A stretch of DNA of 36,398 nt from JBOICV01 sp050740255 (GTDB taxonomy: Bacteria > Pseudomonadota > Gammaproteobacteria > Nevskiales > JBOICV01): assembly GCA_050740255.1 (NCBI GenBank), contig JBOICV010000111.1, positions 1 to 36,398 of the forward strand. Reading direction: 5' to 3'. Made by a program: the position numbers and the translations under genes. This document shows positions 15,829 to 23,592 of this stretch, piece after piece. Below the pieces are notes generated by a model that searched no databases, was not told the origin of the DNA, and saw only the letters and a program-made list of their open reading frames with translations. How positions within the stretch are numbered: position 1 is the first letter of the stretch; the number at the start of each line of letters is the position of its first letter.

Positions 15829-16883
15829 CAGTATTCCAGCGGCAGCGATACCTTCCGGCCGTCGCGTGCGGAGAGATACGCTGCTATTAGCAGCTCCAGC
15901 GAACGTAAACCTTCGCGACCGTGCGTATCGGGTTCGGCCTCGCCGCGCAGCGTCTGGATCACGTTGGCGTAATACAGCGGGTGGCCATGGCCATATACCG
16001 AGGTGGTCGCATAGCTGGCCTCTTTGATCTTGGCATCGTCGGGATGCGGCTCAGCAAATTCCCAGTGCAGGATTTCGTTGACCGCGACGCCGCCCAGGCG
16101 CACGGTGCCTTTTTCGCCAATGATGGTGATCGAACCCTCGAAATTCTTCGGGTATGTGAGCATGGTCACGCTCATCGACCCGAGCGCACCGGAGCGCCAG
16201 CGCACATTCAGTACCGCGGTGTCCTCCACCTCGATCTTGCGTGCCAGCGTGGCGGTCATCGCTTGCAGACTGTCCACCGGCCCGATCAGCCAATCGAGTA
16301 AATCGACGTAGTGGCTGGCCTGGTTCATCAGCGCGCCGCCGTCGAACTCCCAGGTGCCGCGCCAGGCGTCGGAATCGTAATAATCCTGCGGACGGCTCCA
16401 GAACACGTTGACCTGAACCATGTAGATGCGGCCGAGGCGGCCTTGGTCTATTGCATTCTTGAGCAGCTGCACCGTGGCGTTGCGGCGGTTCTGCTTGACT
16501 ACGAACAGGCGCACGCCTGCTGCATCGCAAGCCCGCACCATGTCCACGCCATCCTGCCAGCGCGTAGCCATGGGTTTCTCGGTCATCACATGCTTTTTCG
16601 CCTGTGCTGCGCGGATCGCCTGCGCGGCATGCAGACCGCTCGGCGTTGACAGCACCACGATGTCCGGATTGGATCCATCGAGTAACTCATCCAGCTCGCG
16701 AAAGCCTTTGACGCCATGTGTCTTTACGGCATCGTTGAGACGCCCCGCATGGGTGTCACAGACCGCCACCAGTTCGGCCTCTTGGGCGTGCTGCTGGATG
16801 GCACTGAAATGGTTCTTGGCGATGCGGCCGCAGCCGACCAGGGCGAAACGGATCTTGCGGCCGGTAATGGGAGCGTAGTGCAT
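15828..16883 (-). CDS. wbpB: WbpB, UDP-GlcNAcA 3-dehydrogenase (Gfo/Idh/MocA family)
   Basis: This 351-residue NAD-dependent oxidoreductase oxidises C3 of UDP-GlcNAcA to the 3-keto sugar for transamination by WbpE. The Rossmann motif VGCGRIAKNH is near residue 16-25, the Gfo/Idh/MocA lysine motif is TEKPMA, and the central catalytic block is GGALMNQASHYVDLLDWL. In Pseudomonas, WbpB and WbpE work together with 2-oxoglutarate recycling NADH. The gene lies 9 nt after wbpA and overlaps wbpD by 1 nt. Confidence 0.9.
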   Translation of the reverse strand: MHYAPITGRKIRFALVGCGRIAKNHFSAIQQHAQEAELVAVCDTHAGRLNDAVKTHGVKGFRELDELLDGSNPDIVVLSTPSGLHAAQAIRAAQAKKHVMTEKPMATRWQDGVDMVRACDAAGVRLFVVKQNRRNATVQLLKNAIDQGRLGRIYMVQVNVFWSRPQDYYDSDAWRGTWEFDGGALMNQASHYVDLLDWLIGPVDSLQAMTATLARKIEVEDTAVLNVRWRSGALGSMSVTMLTYPKNFEGSITIIGEKGTVRLGGVAVNEILHWEFAEPHPDDAKIKEASYATTSVYGHGHPLYYANVIQTLRGEAEPDTHGREGLRSLELLIAAYLSARDGRKVSLPLEY

Positions 16884-16892
16884 GAACCGGTC

Positions 16893-18209
16893 TCAGGCCT
16901 TGCGCACGTTGGCGAGCGGATCACGGTAGATGCCGCGGCTGTCCACGATGAGCTGCGCATGCCGCTGAATAAGCTTGTAATCGAAGCTGTCGTGATGCGT
17001 GGCAAGCACGCAGCAATCGACGCCGCGCAGATTCTCAGCCGTCAGCGACACCGAGCTGAGCTCGAAATGATGTTCGCGCATCTTGGGGAATACGGGGACG
17101 TGCGGATCGCAGTAGCTGACCTGCGCCCCTTTGTCGCGCAGCAGTTCCATGATGTACACGGAGGGCGACTCGCGCATATCGTCCACGTTTTTCTTGTAGG
17201 AAATGCCGAGCACCAGGATCTTGGCGCCTTTGAGCGCCTTGCTGTGTTCGTTCAGGGCGTCAGCAGTTTTCTGCACCACCCACTCCGGCATCGCGCCGTT
17301 GATTTCGCCGGCCAGTTCGATAAAGCGCGTATGCAGGCCGTACTCGCGCGCCTTCCAGGTGAGGTAAAAGGGGTCAATCGGGATGCAGTGCCCCCCCACG
17401 CCCGGGCCAGGATAGTAGGCCACGAAACCGAAGGGTTTGGTGGCGGCAGCGTCAATCACTTCATGAATGTCTATGTCCATTCGATCGGCCACGATCTTGA
17501 GTTCATTGACCAGACCGATATTGACCGTACGGTGGATGTTCTCGAGCAGCTTGGTCATTTCCGCAGCACGGGTCGAGGACACCGACACCACCCGGTCAAT
17601 CGCCGCGGCATACAGTGCCACGCCGACTTCCAGGCAAGCCGGCGTATGGCCCCCGCAGACTTTGGGAATGGTCTTGGTGGTGAAGTCCTTGTTGCCGGGA
17701 TCCTCGCGCTCGGGCGAGAACACCAGAAACACGTCGCGGCCGACTTTGAGTCCCCGCGCCTCTATGCGGGGAAACAACTCCTCCTCCGTAGCGCCGGGAT
17801 AAGTCGTGCTTTCGAGCGACACGATCTGTCCGGCCCGCAGATGCGGCACCACCGCTTCGGTGGTTTCGATCACGTAACTCATGTCCGGCTCGCGGTACTT
17901 GTTGAGCGGCGTGGGCACGCAGATAATGATCGCATCCGCATCCTTGACCCGCGAGAAATCGGTCGTGCCTTCCATGCCTTTGCGCCGCGCCGCGGCCACC
18001 GCGCCTGACGGAATATGCTCGATATAGCTTGCGCCGGCGTTGAGCTTTTTGATCTTGTCTTCGTCTATATCTATACCGATCGTGCGGAAGCCTACCTCGG
18101 TAAAGCGCAGGATCAGCGGCAGACCGACGTAACCTAGGCCAACGATGCCCACCACCGCCGAGCGCGAAGCAATGCGTTCCAGCAACGGGTTCTTTAGGTC
18201 CTTGCTCAA
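16893..18209 (-). CDS. wbpA: WbpA, UDP-N-acetylglucosamine 6-dehydrogenase
   Basis: This nucleotide-sugar dehydrogenase makes UDP-GlcNAcA, the first step of the mannuronic-acid branch. GLGYVG (24-29) binds NAD, the catalytic cysteine is C275 in GGHCIPIDP, and EMTKLLEN carries the conserved lysine. The frame is open to a TTG at 18248, but the TTG at 18209 has GGGAGAGG 4 nt before it. It also gives 438 residues, close to the Pseudomonas enzyme, so it is preferred. It is the first gene after the tRNA gap and lies downstream of a good minus-strand promoter candidate. As a UDP-hexuronate source it could feed both wbpB and the SDR pair. Confidence 0.9.
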   Translation of the reverse strand: MSKDLKNPLLERIASRSAVVGIVGLGYVGLPLILRFTEVGFRTIGIDIDEDKIKKLNAGASYIEHIPSGAVAAARRKGMEGTTDFSRVKDADAIIICVPTPLNKYREPDMSYVIETTEAVVPHLRAGQIVSLESTTYPGATEEELFPRIEARGLKVGRDVFLVFSPEREDPGNKDFTTKTIPKVCGGHTPACLEVGVALYAAAIDRVVSVSSTRAAEMTKLLENIHRTVNIGLVNELKIVADRMDIDIHEVIDAAATKPFGFVAYYPGPGVGGHCIPIDPFYLTWKAREYGLHTRFIELAGEINGAMPEWVVQKTADALNEHSKALKGAKILVLGISYKKNVDDMRESPSVYIMELLRDKGAQVSYCDPHVPVFPKMREHHFELSSVSLTAENLRGVDCCVLATHHDSFDYKLIQRHAQLIVDSRGIYRDPLANVRKA

Positions 18210-18317
18210 ATAAACCTCTCCCAATCCAGCCTGATATGGTGCCGGCAACAGCGAAGGAAGCCAGCCAACCGCGGTCTTGGGCCGTCCGCGACGCCAGACC
18301 GGCGTTTTAACGCGGGT

Positions 18318-18346
18318 ATTTTACCGACTCCGTCCCACGGCGTCAC
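18318..18346 (-). promoter_or_regulatory. Candidate sigma-70 promoter for wbpA and downstream genes
   Basis: On the minus strand the -35 is GTGACG (18346-18341) and the -10 is TAAAAT (18323-18318), separated by exactly 17 bp. Transcription would start near 18311, giving a leader of about 100 nt to the TTG start of wbpA at 18209. It is the best-spaced promoter seen on the minus strand of this cluster. Confidence 0.45.
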
Positions 18347-18369
18347 AGGCAGCGTAGCAGAGGCGCAAG

Positions 18370-18386
18370 TGACAGCGCCGCTGTCA
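18370..18386. promoter_or_regulatory. Perfect 8+1+8 palindrome, operator-like
   Basis: TGACAGCG and CGCTGTCA flank a single C. The site lies between the two divergent promoter candidates: it abuts the plus-strand -35 at 18387 and lies 23 bp upstream of the minus-strand -35. No T-run follows, so it is not a terminator. It could be a binding site for a dimeric regulator. I cannot assign it to a known regulator. Confidence 0.4.
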
Positions 18387-18415
18387 TTGCGCCCACCGGG
18401 GGCGGCCGGTAGAAT
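18387..18415 (+). promoter_or_regulatory. Candidate promoter of tRNA-Val
   Basis: TTGCGC (18387-18392) and TAGAAT (18410-18415) are separated by exactly 17 bp on the plus strand. Transcription would start near 18422, leaving a 5' leader of about 110 nt to be removed before the mature tRNA at 18533. Confidence 0.45.
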
Positions 18416-18532
18416 GCGCCGCCTGATTTTGGCGGAGGCAGTGCTGCGGTTTTTCCGGCTGTTTACGTGGCCGAAAGACTGAAGTCCATACTACATCGAC
18501 GGCGCTGAAAGGCGGCGGGATGGATCAAAGAA

Positions 18533-18607
18533 GGGCGCTTAGCTCAGCGGTAGAGCACTGCCTTCACACGGCAGGGGTCGTAGGTTCGAACCCTACAGCG
18601 CCCACCA
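18533..18607 (+). tRNA. tRNA-Val (anticodon CAC)
   Basis: This 75-nt cloverleaf has a 7-bp acceptor stem GGGCGCT/AGCGCCC (18533-18539 with 18597-18603), a D-arm TAGCTCAGCGGTAGAGCA, an anticodon stem CTGCC/GGCAG with loop TTCACAC (anticodon CAC, reading GUG valine codons), and a T-arm GTAGGTTCGAACCCTAC. The CCA end is encoded (18605-18607). It sits on the plus strand between two minus-strand O-antigen genes, so transcripts crossing from the upstream GT to wbpA would be antisense to it. Confidence 0.97.
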
Positions 18608-18612
18608 ATCGG

Positions 18613-19911
18613 TCAACCCGGCTTGGCTCCAGGCAGGGTTTGGGGCACACACTCCTGAAGAAATTCCGCCAACTCCAGAGCCTGGCTTTGCCGGTCAATA
18701 CCGGCCGCGGCGCGCTCCGGCGTAACCGGAAGCTGCCCGCCTTGCTGCTTGATCCGAATCCATTCTTCGATTTGCGCCGCGATCGCCTCGGACGATGAAT
18801 ACAAGCGGCCCGCGCCCCGCGCCTGGACCATGCGCGCAACGTCGTCGGCTTGCGGCCCGATCAGGAGCAAGGGCCGGCGCGCACCCAGGTACTCGTAGAT
18901 CTTGCCGGTCATGATTCCGGCATGGCCTGGATTTGCCCAGGTTAAGAATAGCAGCGCGTCTGCTTTGCGCTGCAGGCGCAAGGATTCGTCATAACTTACG
19001 GGTGCATGCACCTTGACCCAGCGCTCGACACCGTACTCGCGCGCCAGGTCCTGAATCGGGAACAGATTACGGCCATAGAAATCCACCCTGAGTTGTTCCG
19101 GACTGACCTGCATACTCCGTACCGCTTCAAACAGGCTACGGGATTGTTGATACTCGGGATACACCATGCCGGTATAGATCAGGTTCAGCGGTAACCCGGC
19201 GCTTGGTTGCACCGAATCCAACCGCGCAAAGTCTTCGGCATCGAAGCCGTTGCGAATCGTTCTGACGGGTTTGCCGTAACGCTGTGCGAGTAGTGCCGCG
19301 AAGGGCTCGGCAACGACAACAAGGGCGGCTGCGGAAGCCAGCGTGCGTTGTTCCAGCCGTTTCTCCAGAAAGCGGCGCAGCGGCCCGGTGGAGGCCTGCA
19401 CCGGGTTATCGGTCCACAAGTCGCGCATATCGCCCACCCAGGGAATACCATGTCGGCGGGCCAGGGCACTGCCGACCAATAAACCAGTCACCGGCGTCGT
19501 CGCCACGATGACATCAGGCCGCCATTGCCGCAGCAACTGATCGCCGGCGCGCACGGCCGGCCAGTACCAGCCGATCAGTCCATCAGGAAAGTTGATACAA
19601 GCGGCATACAATTTGCCGAGCCTGGCCATCAGCCTGCCGCTCCAGCCAGGCCGGCGATAGCCCTGGGTCGCGACCTTCTGGCGGCCGCCCAATAACATTT
19701 CCGGCAAGCGGTTGACGTTGTACCAGTTGGAGTAAGTCACCCGCTCGGGCGCGATTTCCAGCGCGAGAGTTTGCGGTACCGGCGCATTCTGCGCGCACAG
19801 CACGCGCACATCATGTCCCGCGCGCAGCAGATACTTCGCAAACTTGCTGTTGCGCACCGCCCCGATCTGGTTATGTGGCGGGAAAAAGAAACTGACCAGA
19901 AGAATTCGCAT
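18613..19911 (-). CDS. Glycosyltransferase family 4-like (O-unit assembly)
   Basis: This is a 432-residue GT-B enzyme opening MRILLVSFFFPPHNQIGAVR, the start of WbuB-like GT4 proteins whose N-domain binds the acceptor. The donor domain has LNLIYTGMVYPEYQ and TGKIYEYLGARRPLLLIGP, which replaces the classical EX7E with the GKxxEYL variant of this group. Its stop lies 5 bp from the 3' end of the convergent tRNA-Val. It is 32 nt downstream of wbpI, so is probably cotranscribed with wbpE and wbpI. The sugar and linkage are unknown; addition of a mannuronic-acid derivative is plausible from context. Confidence 0.85.
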   Translation of the reverse strand: MRILLVSFFFPPHNQIGAVRNSKFAKYLLRAGHDVRVLCAQNAPVPQTLALEIAPERVTYSNWYNVNRLPEMLLGGRQKVATQGYRRPGWSGRLMARLGKLYAACINFPDGLIGWYWPAVRAGDQLLRQWRPDVIVATTPVTGLLVGSALARRHGIPWVGDMRDLWTDNPVQASTGPLRRFLEKRLEQRTLASAAALVVVAEPFAALLAQRYGKPVRTIRNGFDAEDFARLDSVQPSAGLPLNLIYTGMVYPEYQQSRSLFEAVRSMQVSPEQLRVDFYGRNLFPIQDLAREYGVERWVKVHAPVSYDESLRLQRKADALLFLTWANPGHAGIMTGKIYEYLGARRPLLLIGPQADDVARMVQARGAGRLYSSSEAIAAQIEEWIRIKQQGGQLPVTPERAAAGIDRQSQALELAEFLQECVPQTLPGAKPG

Positions 19912-19943
19912 GCTGACGGCGCTTCAGCCGAGCCGGTAGCGAA

Positions 19944-21023
19944 TCATTGGATCAGGACCGGCACAATCCGTTCCGCTGCTCGGCCGTCGCCATAAGGCTT
20001 CACCGCGGCACCGGGTTCGGCGGCCAAACTTTGGCGGATCACACGCACTACCTCGGCCGCACTCGTCGGCGGCGCCAGCCTATTCCACCTTGCTTCGACC
20101 AGTTCCACCCATTCCGTCTCGTCGCGCAGCGTTACGCAAGGCACGTGGTAGAAAAACGCCTCTTTCTGCACCCCGCCCGAATCCGTCACGATCAGCCGCG
20201 CATTTTTCTCAAGCATCAGCATGTCCAGATAACCGACGGGATCGAGCATCTTCAGCGCGCCCCCCATGTGTGCCTCGCTGCGATTCTGCTCGAGCACTTT
20301 GCGCGTGCGCGGATGCAGGGGCAGCACCACCGGCAAATCCGCCGCCACCGATAAGAGACCCTCAAAAATGGCGCTGAGGCGGCTGCGGTCGTCCGTATTC
20401 TCGGCCCGATGCACGGTCGCCAACAGATACTGGCCCGGCTTGAGGCCGAGTCTGGCGAGAATATCGCTGCGGCGCTCCGCCTCGCGGGCGTAGTGCAAAG
20501 CAACGTCATACATCACGTCTCCGGACTGCTGGACTCTGGCGCCGCTGATGCCTTCCCGCGCCAGATTGGCCACCGCTGCCGTCGTGGGGACAAACAACCA
20601 GCGCGAAACATGATCCGTCAGCACGCGGTTGATCTCCTCCGGCATGCGCTGATTGAAGGAACGCAGGCCGGCTTCGATGTGCGCTACCGGAATATGCAGT
20701 TTGGCCGCGGCCAGCGCAGCAGCCAGGGTGGAGTTGGTGTCGCCGTAAACCAGCACGCGGTCGGGACGCTCGCGCAGCATCACCTCTTCCAGGGCGGCCA
20801 ACATTTTTCCGGTCTGCGCGCCATGGCGATCCGAACCGATACCCAGATGAATATCCGGCGGCGGGATGGCGAGCTCCTGAAAGAACACATCGCTCATGCC
20901 CTGATCGTAATGCTGGCCGGTGTGCGCCAGCACTTCGTGGACGCCGGCGCGACGCAATGCTTGGGTGACGACCGAGGCCTTGATGAACTGCGGCCGTGCA
21001 CCGACAACGGTGAGAATCTTCAT
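19944..21023 (-). CDS. wbpI: WbpI, UDP-GlcNAc(3NAc)A 2-epimerase (WecB family)
   Basis: This is a 359-residue non-hydrolysing UDP-HexNAc 2-epimerase. Family signatures are VVGARPQFIK at the N-terminus, VYGDTNST, HIEAGLRSFNQRMPEE, and TDSGGVQKEA in the nucleotide-binding half. WbpI in Pseudomonas inverts C2 of UDP-GlcNAc(3NAc)A to give UDP-ManNAc(3NAc)A, the last step of the pathway. Plain WecB (UDP-GlcNAc to UDP-ManNAc) is the alternative. The presence of wbpE immediately upstream and wbpABD in the same cluster favours WbpI. It lies 30 nt after wbpE. Confidence 0.88.
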   Translation of the reverse strand: MKILTVVGARPQFIKASVVTQALRRAGVHEVLAHTGQHYDQGMSDVFFQELAIPPPDIHLGIGSDRHGAQTGKMLAALEEVMLRERPDRVLVYGDTNSTLAAALAAAKLHIPVAHIEAGLRSFNQRMPEEINRVLTDHVSRWLFVPTTAAVANLAREGISGARVQQSGDVMYDVALHYAREAERRSDILARLGLKPGQYLLATVHRAENTDDRSRLSAIFEGLLSVAADLPVVLPLHPRTRKVLEQNRSEAHMGGALKMLDPVGYLDMLMLEKNARLIVTDSGGVQKEAFFYHVPCVTLRDETEWVELVEARWNRLAPPTSAAEVVRVIRQSLAAEPGAAVKPYGDGRAAERIVPVLIQ

Positions 21024-21053
21024 GTGCCGTACCGCGGGCGACGCAGCCGTCAG

Positions 21054-22133
21054 CTACAACGCTGCTTTTACGGCGGCGACCACGCGGTCCTGATCCTCGG
21101 TCTTAAGATAGGGATGCATCGGCAGGCTCATGACGCGAGCCGCGGCCGCTTCGGAGTGTGGACAGTGCGCCGCGAAGGCGGTGAGCGCCGGTTGCTGGTG
21201 CAAGGGCACTGGGTAATGCACCGCGGTAGGAATACCCGCGGCCTGCAGCTTGGCCTGTACCGCCGCGCGCTGTTCGACTTGGATGGTGTACTGGGCGTAA
21301 ACGCTGAGGTTATGCGGTTCAACGTAGGGCGTCACGCACACATCCTTGAGCAATTCGCTGTAACGCGCGCCGATTTTGCTGCGCAGCTCGACTTCCTCCG
21401 GAAAAATCTCCAGCTTTGGCAGCAGAATGGCGCACTGCAGGGTATCCAGGCGGCCGTTGATGCCGATCATGGGATGGTGATAGCGCCGGTCCTGGCCATG
21501 CGCGCGGATGCAACGTATCTTCTTCGCCAGTTCATCGTCATCGGTGAAGCAGGCGCCGCCATCGCCGTAACAGCCCAGTGGCTTGGACGGAAAGAAGGAG
21601 GTGCAGCCGATGGTGGAAAGCGCACAGGACTTGCGCCCTTTGTAGGCCGCGCCAAAACTCTGCGCGCCATCCTCGATCACCACCAGCTTGTGCCTGGCGG
21701 CGATCGCATTGATCGCGTCGAAATCAGCACACTGGCCGTAAAGGCTGACCGGCATGATGACACGGGTCCTGGGTGTGATCGCGCGCTCGATCAGCTTGGG
21801 GTCGAGGTTGTAAGTGCGCGGGTCAATGTCGACGAACACCGGCTTGGCGCCGAGCAGCACGATGACTTCGGCGGTGGCGAAAAAGCTGAACGGCGAGGTG
21901 ATCACCTCGTCGCCCGCCTTGATCTCCAAGGCCATCAAGGCTATCAGCAGCGCGTCGGTCCCGCTGGCGATATTGATGCAATGTCTGGCGCCGACGTAGG
22001 CCGCCAGCCGCTGCTCCAACTCCTCGGATTCCGGCCCCAGAATATATTGGCCATGCTCAAGCACGGCCTGAATGCGTTGCTGGACTTGTCCCTGAATGCG
22101 CTGGTACTGGGCTTTGAGATCGATAAATTGCAT
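21054..22133 (-). CDS. wbpE: WbpE, UDP-3-keto-GlcNAcA aminotransferase
   Basis: This is a PLP aminotransferase of 359 residues opening MQFIDLKAQY, the characteristic WbpE/WlbC start. The PLP lysine is K184 in FFPSKPLGCYGDGG, one position from the Pseudomonas WbpE lysine I recall (K185). Other motifs are ASGTDALLIAL and VITSPFSFFATAEV. It aminates C3 of the keto sugar formed by WbpB, using glutamate. It is the first gene of the minus-strand O-antigen cluster and is divergent from the tolC-like gene across 103 bp. Confidence 0.92.
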   Translation of the reverse strand: MQFIDLKAQYQRIQGQVQQRIQAVLEHGQYILGPESEELEQRLAAYVGARHCINIASGTDALLIALMALEIKAGDEVITSPFSFFATAEVIVLLGAKPVFVDIDPRTYNLDPKLIERAITPRTRVIMPVSLYGQCADFDAINAIAARHKLVVIEDGAQSFGAAYKGRKSCALSTIGCTSFFPSKPLGCYGDGGACFTDDDELAKKIRCIRAHGQDRRYHHPMIGINGRLDTLQCAILLPKLEIFPEEVELRSKIGARYSELLKDVCVTPYVEPHNLSVYAQYTIQVEQRAAVQAKLQAAGIPTAVHYPVPLHQQPALTAFAAHCPHSEAAAARVMSLPMHPYLKTEDQDRVVAAVKAAL

Positions 22134-22219
22134 GCGGCGATTCTGCAGCCTTGATTTCGAGTGTAATTTCGCGTGTACGATAACAGTTCAGACCAATCGG
22201 GGAAAATCAGCGCACTCGG

Positions 22220-22225
22220 TATAGT
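22220..22225 (+). promoter_or_regulatory. Candidate -10 element (TATAGT) for the tolC-like gene
   Basis: TATAGT lies in the 103-bp divergent gap with wbpE. Its predicted start site would be only about 5 nt before the ATG at 22237, and no Shine-Dalgarno sequence precedes that ATG. Either the mRNA is nearly leaderless or a promoter further upstream is used. No good -35 is visible, and no firm wbpE promoter was found in the same gap. Confidence 0.3.
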
Positions 22226-22236
22226 CTGGTGTTCGC

Positions 22237-23592
22237 ATGCCTAAACCCTTCGCTTTGTTCCGGCTGAGCGCCGCCCTGCTGGCTGGGCTGTGGACCGCGG
22301 TCGCGTTCGGCGAAAACCTCGCTGAGATTTACGCACTGGCGTTGCAGCAGGATCCCCAGCTGGCCGCCGCTCAGGCGGCGCATTCGGCCAACGCGGAGCT
22401 GCGCCCACAGGCGCGCGCCCTCATCCTGCCCCAGCTCGGCGCTTACGCCGAGCGTTCGCGCGAGGACAGCCCCGAAGTCAGCGGTGCCGGCTCTGGAGTT
22501 CGCTTCGGCGGTAGCAATGATTTCACGCGCACCGGCGTCAATCTGAATCAGCCGCTCCTGGATTTCGGTGCTTTCAGTTTGTTGCGGCAATCGAAAACCC
22601 AGCTCAGAGCCGGCGATCTGACGCTGGCCGGAGCCCGGCAAGCCCTGTTGCTGCGTGCAGCACAGGCTTACTTCGATGTTCTCGCCGGTGAAGACGAGCT
22701 GAGCTTTGCGCGCGCCGAGAAAGAAGCGCTCGCGCGCCAACTCGATCAGGCGCGCAAGCGCTTTGAGGTCGGCTTTGCACCGATCACCGACATGCAGGAA
22801 GCGCAGGCCCGTTACGATCTCGCCTTGGCCACCGAGGTCAGCGCCCGCCAGCGCTTGCGCAGCGCCCTGGAGGCGATACGCGCCCTCACCAGCCGCCTGC
22901 CCGGCCGGCTGGCTTCACTGGCGGCAGAGATACCCTTGCCTGCGCCGGAACCGCAGGAGCCGCAAGCCTGGGTAGACCGGGCCCTGCGCGACAATTTGCA
23001 GCTCAACGCCGTGTTGCAGCAAGCGCTGCTGGCGGAAGAAGAAGTGAAGCGCCAGCAGGCGGGGCATTATCCGACGCTGGATTTGACGGCCTCCTACGGC
23101 ACCTGCGACTCGCGCCGCGATAACACCAGCTGTCTCACGCAGGACGAAGCAAGCGATATCGCTGTGCGCCTCGATCTGCCTTTGTTCGCCGGCGGCGGCA
23201 CGCAGTCGAGAGTGCGGCAGGCCGGCCATGTGCTGGAGCAGCGCCAGCATGAGCTGACCGCGGTGCGCCGCGACGTGGAGCGGCAGGCGCGCGACGCCTA
23301 CGACTCGGTGCTTTCCAGCGTGGCCCAGGCCGCGGCATTCCGGCAAGCGGTCAGTTCAAATGAAACAGCATCGGCCGCGATAGAAGCCGGTTTCAAGGTG
23401 GGCACGCGCACCAATACCGATGTGCTCGACGCACAGCGCGAGCTGTATCGCGCCCGCCGTGATTATGCGCGCTCGCGTTACGAGTTTCTGCTGAATCAGC
23501 TCAGGCTGGAGATCGTCAGCGGCCAGGCAGACGCCGCCTCGCTCGCCCGCATCAATCAAATGCTGGCGCCAGCCGCAGCCCCTAGGAACTAG
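22237..23592 (+). CDS. TolC-family outer-membrane efflux/secretion channel
   Basis: This is a 451-residue TolC-type protein. The first 25 or so residues are a signal peptide (LSAALLAGLWTAVAFG), followed by LAEIYALALQQDPQLAAA, the standard start of the mature domain. Two repeated outer-membrane-factor halves follow; the second opens VKRQQAGHYPTLDLTASYG, and helices near the end carry GTRTNTDVLDAQRELYRARRD-like sequence typical of TolC. It would act as the exit duct for type I secretion or RND efflux. No inner-membrane partner is encoded nearby. Its last 11 bases overlap the convergent waaA. Confidence 0.88.
   Translation: MPKPFALFRLSAALLAGLWTAVAFGENLAEIYALALQQDPQLAAAQAAHSANAELRPQARALILPQLGAYAERSREDSPEVSGAGSGVRFGGSNDFTRTGVNLNQPLLDFGAFSLLRQSKTQLRAGDLTLAGARQALLLRAAQAYFDVLAGEDELSFARAEKEALARQLDQARKRFEVGFAPITDMQEAQARYDLALATEVSARQRLRSALEAIRALTSRLPGRLASLAAEIPLPAPEPQEPQAWVDRALRDNLQLNAVLQQALLAEEEVKRQQAGHYPTLDLTASYGTCDSRRDNTSCLTQDEASDIAVRLDLPLFAGGGTQSRVRQAGHVLEQRQHELTAVRRDVERQARDAYDSVLSSVAQAAAFRQAVSSNETASAAIEAGFKVGTRTNTDVLDAQRELYRARRDYARSRYEFLLNQLRLEIVSGQADAASLARINQMLAPAAAPRN

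Larger units (their letters stand above)
18210..18532. other. Gene-free control region between wbpA and tRNA-Val
   Basis: This 323-bp stretch has no credible gene. It contains a minus-strand promoter candidate reading toward wbpA, a plus-strand promoter candidate reading toward the tRNA, and between them a 17-bp palindrome (each listed separately). A small CCGCC/GGCGG stem-loop (18419-18435) falls near the predicted start of the tRNA precursor. No Rho-independent terminator with a T-run was found on either strand. Confidence 0.6.

Noticed and set aside
16716..18008. A 430-codon plus-strand open frame
   Set aside because: It lies opposite wbpA and the start of wbpB and has no family motif; long antisense frames are expected at this GC content.
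18389..18397. A 9-bp match to the tRNA-Val 3' end (GCGCCCACC) upstream of the tRNA, as a possible att remnant
   Set aside because: It is too short and GC-rich to exceed chance. No integrase or longer direct repeat was seen.
20409..22154. A 581-codon open frame on the plus strand
   Set aside because: It is antisense to wbpI and wbpE, which have full family motifs. Its translation has no recognisable domain and the composition is that of a GC-rich shadow frame.
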